Notes under the pieces: model-generated
What the model saw: only the letters and a program-made list of their open reading frames with translations
Told to the model about the DNA's origin: nothing
The model's database searches: none
Translations under genes and position numbers: made by a program
Shown here: piece by piece, positions 31,384 through 39,760 of the stretch
Layout: each line of letters begins with the position of its first letter
Numbering within the stretch: position 1 is the stretch's first letter
IMG/VR virus record: IMGVR_UViG_3300035698_005073
Location: 1 to 56,073 of that record
Reading direction: 5' to 3' (one strand)
From: a virus
DNA: 56,073 nucleotides

Positions 31384-33369
31384 ATGCCATATAAAAAATA
31401 CATAATCTCTGATTTTTCTGGTGGACTAAATGATTCGGCAGATGCAAAGGATATTGCTGATAACCAGGTTGCTGACGCGCAAGATGTTGTTTTTAATAGA
31501 GTTGGGTACACCCAAACCATTGGAGATATTAGAGCAGCGTCCACCATTATAACCTCTAGCCCTAGTGGTACCATTACGTTACTGGGGGGGTATAATGCTT
31601 ATTATTGCAAGCCTGATTGGGTAATGCCAGCGACATACTCAGTGACTACGGTAACTAACGATGGTTCCGGTTTCGCCGTATTTACTGTTTCTACGGGTCA
31701 CGGCATGAGTGATGGTGAGCATGTTTTTCACAGTAATTTTGGTGTTGCTGCATATAACGGGTATCATGAAGTAATTGCTACATCTGGTACAATTTATAAA
31801 CTAAAAGATCCGAGTGGTACATATCTAACTTATTCTGCGAGTACTCCTGGTAGTGCGGTATGGATGACACCATCGTCTCTCAACGGTAGCGATGGGTTGT
31901 ATATTTTGGTTGATCAGCTTTGTGGGGTTTATATATATTCACTCGACCTTAATGATTGGCTTTATAGTTTTACAGATCTTGGTACGCCAGTTTACACCCC
32001 GAAATGTGTGTTTCATTTTACACATGGTGGGTTAAGGATTGATTCTGGGGAGCATAGTACAACAACTACTAATAAATACATAGGATATTCGTCATCTCTT
32101 TGGATGTCTGGGGAAAGCGAAAAAAGTATTTATGTTGAAGACGCAGAGATAGCAAAACCAGATGGTTCGTTTGTATGGGCCGCAACCACAGCAACCGGTA
32201 ATACGGCAACTGGCTTTCACCCCGTATATGGTCCGGCTGCTGCAGGTTCTTCTACTACTGTTTTTGTTAATACTGCCGCACATGGGTTGGGGGCGTATTC
32301 TTTAAGCCTTAATCTCGTTGGAACATCAATAAATAAGTCAGAAAATATTCTTAGTTATGCACCAAGTACTACGATTACCACCGCAAATGTCGATGGTGGT
32401 GATTGGACGGGACAATATGCTGCATTGTCAACAGACGCAGACGGAACGCTTAATACATTAATACCAATAGGAATACATGAACACTCAGCAGATAGCGGAA
32501 CATGGCAAGCTAGTAATACGATTTCTTTTGGGGTAACGTTGCTTTATGATAGTAGTAAACAAGAAAGCTTGATAGGGGATGGCTATGAAAATACGTGGAC
32601 CGGTACAACGGATAACGTAGCGTTGAGTATGGCCATTGGTATAACAAAGGGAAATTTTAATAAAAGGGTTTCTGGTGCAAGGGTTTATTATAGGGTAGCC
32701 GAAACGACTGATGCATGGAAGTTGTTTGCTGACATAGACTTTGACAAAGGAATTAGACCTGACCTACATAGCGATTATACGGCAGCAAGTAATTATCCGG
32801 GACAAGTAACATATTATCTTTATAACACGACAAGTTATAATCCGTTATCACTTACATATGAAGGGATAACCGGATATTCAAATTCAGGGTATGATCTTCA
32901 TTGTAGGTATAAATGTTCCGTATCTACCAATAATAGAATATTTGTTGGCAACACAATGAAACTTGGCGGAACCGGTTCTATTCAAGTCATAAGTGGCGAC
33001 AGGGTTCATTATACTCCGGTTGGTAAGCCTGATGTTTTCCCCGAAGGGTATTTCATAGATGTGGGGTCTGATGACGGGGATTCAATTGTTGCCCTTGAGA
33101 ACTACGCAGATCGCCTTTTGGTATTTAAAAATAATTATCTTTATATTATTAATATAGCACAGGGCAATGACACTGCGTGGTTCCTCGAAACGACACTTAA
33201 GGGTGTTGGCGTTAAGTCTCCACATGCGATTACAAGGACAGACGAAGGTATCTATTGGGTGAATGATTATGGGACTTTTCATTACGATGGAAATATTATA
33301 AATAACTTGCTTTATAATACAGTAAAAAGAGTAGGTGCTGTACCGATAAGAGCGGAGGTACCAAGCTAA
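31384..33369 (+). CDS. Tail nozzle/tubular protein B-like, N-terminal part
   Basis: 661 residues behind AAGG. Opens KKYIISDFSGGLNDSADAKD IADNQ..., the usual beginning of podovirus nozzle proteins, and carries beta-propeller-like blades, ending DEGIYWVNDYGTFHYDGNII. In related proteins that last segment continues directly into 'IGYDP...vYYYSMDTKAWTK', which here begins the next gene. So the nozzle appears split into two coupled genes. Confidence 0.7.
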   Translation: MPYKKYIISDFSGGLNDSADAKDIADNQVADAQDVVFNRVGYTQTIGDIRAASTIITSSPSGTITLLGGYNAYYCKPDWVMPATYSVTTVTNDGSGFAVFTVSTGHGMSDGEHVFHSNFGVAAYNGYHEVIATSGTIYKLKDPSGTYLTYSASTPGSAVWMTPSSLNGSDGLYILVDQLCGVYIYSLDLNDWLYSFTDLGTPVYTPKCVFHFTHGGLRIDSGEHSTTTTNKYIGYSSSLWMSGESEKSIYVEDAEIAKPDGSFVWAATTATGNTATGFHPVYGPAAAGSSTTVFVNTAAHGLGAYSLSLNLVGTSINKSENILSYAPSTTITTANVDGGDWTGQYAALSTDADGTLNTLIPIGIHEHSADSGTWQASNTISFGVTLLYDSSKQESLIGDGYENTWTGTTDNVALSMAIGITKGNFNKRVSGARVYYRVAETTDAWKLFADIDFDKGIRPDLHSDYTAASNYPGQVTYYLYNTTSYNPLSLTYEGITGYSNSGYDLHCRYKCSVSTNNRIFVGNTMKLGGTGSIQVISGDRVHYTPVGKPDVFPEGYFIDVGSDDGDSIVALENYADRLLVFKNNYLYIINIAQGNDTAWFLETTLKGVGVKSPHAITRTDEGIYWVNDYGTFHYDGNIINNLLYNTVKRVGAVPIRAEVPS

Positions 33370-34100
33370 TGCCAGCAAATCCAAGCCCAATACCAGAACC
33401 GATTGAGTGGCCGAGGCCGATAGGAGATCCAATTCCAAGAGATCCAACCGGTGGTGGCAAAACAAGCGGTACCGACAGCGAACTTAATATGGGTGGTTGG
33501 TCGTCTGATATAACATCTGATGCTATTATTGGTTATGATCCAGTATACAGAACTCTAATTATTAACGGTGATCATGACAATCCATCCGCAGCTGTTTATT
33601 ATTACTCTATGGACACAAAAGCGTGGACAAAGGCAACAAAGCCCAGAGCTGTGAGCGAGATTGCTAATTTTGTCACAATTAACGATAAGATGATTATAAC
33701 CTATCACAACGCCGGTGGGGTTAACGTAAAAGAACTTAGGATGATTTATACATTAGGCCATTCTGGTCAGGCAACATTTACAACGAAGGCATTAGATTTT
33801 GGATTCCCCGGTGTTGTTAAAAAGATTAAGGGGTTTGAATTTAGTGCAAAGCTTTCCGCTGATATAAATATGAATGATTTGGTAACATATAAAATAGACG
33901 ATGGGTCTTTTGTAAATACATATATTCCTACTACGTCAATTAGCACAACGTCTAGTTGGGATAACGTTAGGATTGTGTTCTCTACTATACTAGAGTGTGA
34001 GAATATTCAATTTAAATTTACCGGTACTGCAAATGGGTGGTTTAATATTAATAATGTACAAATAGAATATAGAACGTTACCATATAAGGCGGCAACATGA
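33369..34100 (+). CDS. Tail nozzle-like protein, C-terminal part
   Basis: 243 residues starting by TAATG overlap. After a Pro-rich start it shows DAIIGYDPVYRTLIINGDHD, VYYYSMDTKAWTKATKP and a C-terminal beta domain (FKFTGTANGWFNINNVQIEY). It reads as the missing C-terminal third of the preceding product. Whether the split is natural or caused by an insertion of the Pro-rich joint is open. Confidence 0.65.
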   Translation: MPANPSPIPEPIEWPRPIGDPIPRDPTGGGKTSGTDSELNMGGWSSDITSDAIIGYDPVYRTLIINGDHDNPSAAVYYYSMDTKAWTKATKPRAVSEIANFVTINDKMIITYHNAGGVNVKELRMIYTLGHSGQATFTTKALDFGFPGVVKKIKGFEFSAKLSADINMNDLVTYKIDDGSFVNTYIPTTSISTTSSWDNVRIVFSTILECENIQFKFTGTANGWFNINNVQIEYRTLPYKAAT

Positions 34101-34291
34101 TAAATACCAGACCAACCACAAGACAGGTTTTAGGTGGTAGTGCAAAATATGTTAACACGCTTAATAGGGAGCCCGCCATGAGTGAGCTTGCGGAGAATGA
34201 GTCAGTATTTGCGTTCATTGGTGGCATACTATATTTATATGTTAAAAAGAATAACCAGTTGCACAAATTTACATCTACGCTAGTATCATAG
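34097..34291 (+). CDS. Small structural-type protein
   Basis: Sixty-four residues; ATGA overlap. Contains a short beta segment (FAFIGGILYLYVKKNNQLHK) resembling the 'ENSVAFVGDRLYIKVNGEL' motif that ends many phage tail gene clusters. Unknown exact function. Confidence 0.6.
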   Translation: MINTRPTTRQVLGGSAKYVNTLNREPAMSELAENESVFAFIGGILYLYVKKNNQLHKFTSTLVS

Positions 34292-34300
34292 GAGCATGTA

Positions 34301-34807
34301 ATGCAGAGCACTAAAGGCATAAAAGGGGCTATCTCAAAACACCGCACTTCCACATCAGACATTGGTGGAATTGGTGAGCGCATGGCTCAGTTCCAATATA
34401 AGATGAAAGAAATAGAAGAGGAAAGTAGGCGACGTGTAGCCCTCTTGACGCAACTTGGGCAACTTGGGCAGCTCGTAGGCCAGCGTTTAGAGAAAGTGGG
34501 CAACGTTCGCACTGGTGCTGATGTGATGAAACAGCAAGTAGCTGGCCCAACTGCCGGTGCGGTTTCTGTTGCAGAACAGGGCGCAGCCCCAACATCACCA
34601 GTTGGTGTACTCGGCGGTGCAGTTGGTACTGTCAAAACCCAGAGTGCCGTTAGAAATGCCTTTGATAAAAAGAGAAGCACCTTAGATGATACTCGAACAT
34701 TTCTTGGTGTTGGCAGAGAGGATGAGCCAGCACTGGAAGAAATTGGGCGTAGCCCACAGAACCAGGACATGATTGACATGCTTTTAGCCAAATATAGGGG
34801 GCGATAA
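34301..34807 (+). CDS. Coiled-coil virion protein, Ala/Gly-rich end
   Basis: 168 residues behind AGGAG. Helical residues 20-75, then an Ala/Val/Gly/Thr-rich stretch. First of four consecutive proteins likely packed inside the capsid or ejected; assignment by position and composition only. Confidence 0.5.
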   Translation: MQSTKGIKGAISKHRTSTSDIGGIGERMAQFQYKMKEIEEESRRRVALLTQLGQLGQLVGQRLEKVGNVRTGADVMKQQVAGPTAGAVSVAEQGAAPTSPVGVLGGAVGTVKTQSAVRNAFDKKRSTLDDTRTFLGVGREDEPALEEIGRSPQNQDMIDMLLAKYRGR

Positions 34808-36591
34808 TGCCTGTGCCTGTAGCAGGAATAGCTGCTGTTATATCTGCAATTTCTTCTATATTACCACTTTTTGCTAATTCCGGTAAAGCGGAGAAGAAGC
34901 GCATACGTGACCATGTTTGGTATTTTATACGTGGTACAATTTCATTTGAAATGCCACAGGCTCGCAAGGCAGCAGAGGAATTATATGATCAGCGAAATCA
35001 ATTTATCGAAGGGAAGCGGATTGACGACTTGGCTGGCATTGAACAGAAATTTGGAGCACAAGCGAGACAGCTTTTCGAGGCCGTAGAAGGTAAGATGGGG
35101 GAATCAGGTTTTAATAGTTACGGTGCAGTTGAGAGAGAGCGAAAAGAGGATTTGAAATATTTAAGTGGCACCTCTTCTTCTGAACGCGGCAAGACTGTTA
35201 CGCGATACGAAGAAGAAGACCTCGGAGCCTTTAAGGATAAAGAATCTGCACTTGAAGCCCTTGATGCTTCGCGTAGGCAATTCCATACTCAACTTCTTGG
35301 GCTTGGGTATAACCCAGACGAAATGCCGTGGGAGGAAGACGGCGGCGAGTACTCCGATAAATATGAAGCGTTCTATAAGTGGGCACAAGAGAATGATAGG
35401 ATGCCTCTTTCTGAAGATCGTCGTAATGAATTATTACCGGATGGTTCAACACCCCTCACTAGAAAAGGTAGCGGGGAAAAACCTGTAGGTGCATGGTGGA
35501 AAGAAAGCCTTGAAAAAATGGGTTGGGAACAAAAATCTCTAAGCGATTTTAGCTGGTATACCGGTGATGGTACCGGTGGCCCTGATCCCAAACGCGTACC
35601 TAAAGATGATAGCGTAGACTATAAAAGTTTGTGGAATGACTTTAAGTCGTCCCCGTTTTATAGTGATACAAACCCCGCATCCCTTACGGAGGCGGAGTGG
35701 AAGAATTTTCTACAAGCATCTGGTACTGATTATAAGTCATTAGATAGTTTTAGCTGGTATACCGGTGATGGTACCGGTGATGGCGGTGGCACCGGCGACG
35801 ATACTAGGGATGGTACTGGTGATGATGATGGTGATGATGATGATGATACTGGTGTAGATTATAAAGATCTGTATGATAAATTTTCAGGTAGTCGGCGTGA
35901 TCGCGGGGAAGGTGCGTGGAGAAAGTATTTACAAGAGATGGGCGTTGATTATAAGTCATTAGATAGTTTTGGTTGGTATACCGGTAAGACTGACCCAGGG
36001 CCTGGGGATATACTCGATCCAATAGGTGATCCGATAGAAAAGCCAGAGCCAACTGACCCAGGAGATGATCCGGGCGGGGGTGGTATTGAAGAACCAGTGG
36101 GGCCCAAAGACCCTACTGATCCTGTTGGTCCGCCAGGTGCAGATCTTGGTGATGTTTTGGGTGGTGGAATTGGCCCAATTGATCCAGGTGATGACCCATA
36201 TGGATACTTAACGGAAGAAGACGACAGGATCGACCCAAGGACGGGCCTTATCCATGATCCGAATTTAGTAAAAGAACCCGATTGGAAGAAAGACCTGACC
36301 GGCTTAGAGCTCGATGAGTTTGAATCAGAAGCTCAAGACAGGTATAGTTATCTATTCGGTCCAGGTAGTTCTCCATATAGAGACAAGATAGGCCCATCGT
36401 TTGATGAATACAGGGATACGCTTTCAGACAGGTATGGCAGGGACCAAAGCAAAACATTTGGTGAACTCTCAAACGAAATAGTAGAAGCTGGAAACAGGAT
36501 GCAGACACCAACTGGTGTTGCACAGCAGAACGAAGACCTAGGAAATTCTTACGATTCTATATTAAAATCATCTACAAAGAGGTTAAGATGA
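34807..36591 (+). CDS. Internal virion protein with three DYKSL...WYTGDGTG repeats
   Basis: 594 residues. N-terminal helical part. Then three repeats of about 60-110 residues, each with a W/helix segment, MG(W/V) or SG, (Q/Y)KSL(S/D)xF(S/G)WYTG (about residues 238-256, 305-320, 383-398), joined by Gly/Asp/Thr-rich linkers including a run of aspartates that could bind calcium. A Pro/Gly/Asp-rich stretch (400-470) follows, then a helical C-terminus. No enzyme motif seen. Overlaps the next gene by ATGA. Confidence 0.55.
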   Translation: MPVPVAGIAAVISAISSILPLFANSGKAEKKRIRDHVWYFIRGTISFEMPQARKAAEELYDQRNQFIEGKRIDDLAGIEQKFGAQARQLFEAVEGKMGESGFNSYGAVERERKEDLKYLSGTSSSERGKTVTRYEEEDLGAFKDKESALEALDASRRQFHTQLLGLGYNPDEMPWEEDGGEYSDKYEAFYKWAQENDRMPLSEDRRNELLPDGSTPLTRKGSGEKPVGAWWKESLEKMGWEQKSLSDFSWYTGDGTGGPDPKRVPKDDSVDYKSLWNDFKSSPFYSDTNPASLTEAEWKNFLQASGTDYKSLDSFSWYTGDGTGDGGGTGDDTRDGTGDDDGDDDDDTGVDYKDLYDKFSGSRRDRGEGAWRKYLQEMGVDYKSLDSFGWYTGKTDPGPGDILDPIGDPIEKPEPTDPGDDPGGGGIEEPVGPKDPTDPVGPPGADLGDVLGGGIGPIDPGDDPYGYLTEEDDRIDPRTGLIHDPNLVKEPDWKKDLTGLELDEFESEAQDRYSYLFGPGSSPYRDKIGPSFDEYRDTLSDRYGRDQSKTFGELSNEIVEAGNRMQTPTGVAQQNEDLGNSYDSILKSSTKRLR

Positions 36592-37823
36592 GTGACAATA
36601 CCTTACGTGCAATAGCGGCTGTTAACACGCTTGCACAGACCGCTTCGCAGCGACAAGAATCTCGTGAAGAGCGCGATTTTGAACGAGACATGCGTCAGTA
36701 TGAGACAAAGATGCGTAATAACCTCGCTGATAAGCAGATGAAGATGTCTCTAAAGATGCAGGAACTTCAAAATACTTACACAGAAGTGAAGGAACTTAAA
36801 GATAAGGCCATGCGTAATGGTATATTGTTTGATGATGGTGATAGTCCGGGTATGCAATCTATTGCATCTGCGGCTACTGAAAAGTTAGACAGAGAATACA
36901 CCTCTTTAGCTCAGAAACAAAAAGGGCTAGAAAGTAGTTTGATAGATATGCAGACTGCTATTAACTCCGGTGCTGTTCAAGTGGTTAAAACACGGGAGCA
37001 GTTAACTCAATTTTACAGTGGTGGTAATAGCGAGTTAGTTGGTGAAATTGCAGCGGCGGCTGGTGATGATTATGTTCTTGGCGTAGACCAGAAAGGTGGC
37101 GGAGAAGCAAGTGAATTAAGAAGCTCGTGGCTCAAATCTGGCGATAAACAAAAACAAGCTTTAGCAGGTAACCCAGTTGCATGGAAAGGCGCTGTGGTTG
37201 CCGCTCGTAAACTCTTGCCACAGATGCATAAACAATTTGTTGATGAAGAGCAACTTGGTATTGAACGTGGGAAAGCCGCAGTGATGGCGAATTATTATGG
37301 GGGTGGTAAAGGTGGTAAAGCCGGGGATATTGGCAAACAAGCAGAAATGATGTTAAGGATGCGCCTAATGCAATTGGGAGAGGGTGCGACATCGGAACAA
37401 GTACGAGAAGCTAATGAAGCAACGGCCATGTGGGAAGATAAAGCAAGGGCAAATGAAGCTGCCGGTCTTCCGAGACCGTCGATGGCTGAGTATTTTGGCA
37501 AAGAAGAGATGCCTACGCCAGAGTCTGGCGGTAAGAGTATTTGGGACACACTGGGTGGTGCGCTTGGTGGTATATTGGGCGGTGGTGGCCCTGCAAGGTC
37601 TTCGAAGAATTACGCCGACTCAGGCGCTGCTGATTGGCTAGAACTACCTAAGTCAAGCGATAGGAATGCACGTAAACTAGCCACTGATAAAGAGAGCGAA
37701 GAATATGGAATAGCAGAGTCATTTTTCAACGAGCAAGGGATTAAGGTTATACCTGGCCTAATCCCGTCCCTTATGGGTAAAAAGGGATGGATGCAACACG
37801 TCTTAAAGTATTCGGGAGAATAA
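36588..37823 (+). CDS. Helical internal virion protein
   Basis: 411 residues, mostly charged helix (residues 15-130), with a Gly-rich hydrophobic segment (LGGALGGILGGGGPARS) near residue 330. Sits in the run of large proteins expected to form the ejection apparatus of podoviruses. Starts by overlap; stop overlaps the next start (TAATG). Confidence 0.5.
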   Translation: MSDNTLRAIAAVNTLAQTASQRQESREERDFERDMRQYETKMRNNLADKQMKMSLKMQELQNTYTEVKELKDKAMRNGILFDDGDSPGMQSIASAATEKLDREYTSLAQKQKGLESSLIDMQTAINSGAVQVVKTREQLTQFYSGGNSELVGEIAAAAGDDYVLGVDQKGGGEASELRSSWLKSGDKQKQALAGNPVAWKGAVVAARKLLPQMHKQFVDEEQLGIERGKAAVMANYYGGGKGGKAGDIGKQAEMMLRMRLMQLGEGATSEQVREANEATAMWEDKARANEAAGLPRPSMAEYFGKEEMPTPESGGKSIWDTLGGALGGILGGGGPARSSKNYADSGAADWLELPKSSDRNARKLATDKESEEYGIAESFFNEQGIKVIPGLIPSLMGKKGWMQHVLKYSGE

Positions 37824-39748
37824 TGTACTATCCAGATAGGGACTTCTTTGAGGACGCGATAGCCAATATTGGGGCTGGTGCAATTGATGCTACCGAAAGG
37901 ACTGCAAAAGCCCTACATACAATTGGGCTCGTTGACCTTAGTGATTTTCTTCAAGATGTACAAGATTATAAGCAGACAGTGAGCTTTGACGATCCGTCTA
38001 GGCAGATGATCGAAAGCGGACTTACAAATACTGTTATGCAAGCACTTCGCTCTACTTCAAGCTCTGTTTTATCGAGACTTGCTGGATCTGGCGTAGGGGC
38101 TGGTGCCGGTTTTGCAGTGGGCGGTCCTATTGGGGCTGTAGCTGGTGCAACTATTGGTGGCATTGCTACCGGTGGACCCATTTACGGATTAGCAACTTAT
38201 TACGATTTTGTTAAAGATGCAGAGGCCGCAGGAATACCAAAGGCTATTTATCATGACGATGCTATCTTAGCCGCAGCAGCAGAGGGTGGCCTTGAAATGG
38301 CTTCTGATATAATATGGAGTCAAATATTCGGGCTTGCGTCAGTTGGGCCGCTTGACGATATGGCCAAATCATTAACTAAACCATTAGCCAAAAACTTTCT
38401 TGGAAAATTTGCAGTTAAATATCTAAAGACTGCTTCCGCTGAGATCTCTACTGAAATAGCCCAGGAATGGGTCGGACTTAAGCTTCGCCAGGGCGTTGGC
38501 CTTGATATGGACGTAAATCCAGATGAAGCCATTAAGGCTGTTATAGGGCCTACGGCTGTATCTTCTTTATTGTTTGCATTGGGCGGAGGAGCGGGAAGAG
38601 AACTTCAGAATCGCAACATTAAAGCACGAGATAAAGCTCTTGGGATATTGGAACGCATGTCGAGCGAACCAGATAAACCTATGACGATAGAAGAACAAAA
38701 AAGCCTTAAGGAAGTAGTTAGTACCCGCATGGAGAACATGCGAACACTAAACGGCTTTAGGTGGGACGAAGCAAATAACGCCAAAACAATAATCGATATA
38801 ACTGATTTGATACATCAATTCGGATTTAACTATGAGATGATGCCAGATAGCTGGGCTAAAAAAGGAAAGTACGGTCAGGTTGATGGTAAAAATAGGAATA
38901 TTAAGTTTATAAAAGATGCTTTTGTGGGTTCTCATGAATTGGGACATGCTATAAGTTTGTCATCTGCATTCCAACAAGTTCTACCCGCTACGTCTGTTAT
39001 GAAATCAATCCCATTAACGAATGAACTTAAAGACATTCACAGAAGTGCCGGATTTAACATGGCAGAGCAATACAATTCAGAATGGAGAACTAAATATTTA
39101 AAAGGGAAATACAGTTGGAGCCAGAAGTGGACTGACCTTTCTGATGCACAGAAATACAAAGAGGGTATGGCTTCTTTTATTGGGACATGGTTATACAAGC
39201 CAGAACATGCACAGAAGCTTGCGCCGCAGCTTTACGCTAAGTTAAATCCCGTTTTGGAGAACATGACCGCTACTCCGCAGCAATTGAAGTTTAATCGCAT
39301 TTCCGCACTTCAGTCTATGAAAAGTTCAACCGGTAAGGAAGCGCCAGTTAAATTCTTAGGCGTACAAAAGAATCCATTTGGGAAAGATTTAAAACTTTAC
39401 AACCTGACAGAAGATATTGAGGGGCATCCGATTGGATCTACGGTATCCGACGACACGTTAATTGATCTCGGCTATGATTTGCCAAGTGAATCGTTCGCGT
39501 CCACAGCGCCCAATAAAGGCGTGGATGGCTGGAATCAAGCAATTGAAGAACATGTGGGCGGTAAGTTATACGGTAAGTGGAGCACGGTATCTCCGAAAAC
39601 AAATCAGTCTGTAGTGGGAAAGGCCATTCTTCATCTTAATCATTATTTCGATGAGATACCAGGAGATTCGAAAACTCGTGGACTTTTAGTTAAAAATGCA
39701 ATTAGGGCTGGAAGGGCTGGTCAAAAAATAGCCAGTTCGCGCTCATAA
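37823..39748 (+). CDS. Internal virion protein with zinc-metalloprotease motif
   Basis: 641 residues from ATG 37823. A Gly/Ala-rich hydrophobic stretch (about 88-127: VGAGAGFAVGGPIGAVAGAT) could insert into membranes. Farther on, GSHELGHAIS (HExxH at 371-375) is followed about 72 residues later by KEGMASF, supplying a glutamate as in gluzincin metallopeptidases. Such peptidase domains occur in large polyvalent proteins carried in virions, where they may process phage or host proteins after entry. The catalytic motif is seen; the substrate is unknown. Confidence 0.7.
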   Translation: MYYPDRDFFEDAIANIGAGAIDATERTAKALHTIGLVDLSDFLQDVQDYKQTVSFDDPSRQMIESGLTNTVMQALRSTSSSVLSRLAGSGVGAGAGFAVGGPIGAVAGATIGGIATGGPIYGLATYYDFVKDAEAAGIPKAIYHDDAILAAAAEGGLEMASDIIWSQIFGLASVGPLDDMAKSLTKPLAKNFLGKFAVKYLKTASAEISTEIAQEWVGLKLRQGVGLDMDVNPDEAIKAVIGPTAVSSLLFALGGGAGRELQNRNIKARDKALGILERMSSEPDKPMTIEEQKSLKEVVSTRMENMRTLNGFRWDEANNAKTIIDITDLIHQFGFNYEMMPDSWAKKGKYGQVDGKNRNIKFIKDAFVGSHELGHAISLSSAFQQVLPATSVMKSIPLTNELKDIHRSAGFNMAEQYNSEWRTKYLKGKYSWSQKWTDLSDAQKYKEGMASFIGTWLYKPEHAQKLAPQLYAKLNPVLENMTATPQQLKFNRISALQSMKSSTGKEAPVKFLGVQKNPFGKDLKLYNLTEDIEGHPIGSTVSDDTLIDLGYDLPSESFASTAPNKGVDGWNQAIEEHVGGKLYGKWSTVSPKTNQSVVGKAILHLNHYFDEIPGDSKTRGLLVKNAIRAGRAGQKIASSRS

Positions 39749-39760
39749 CAAAATAGAATA

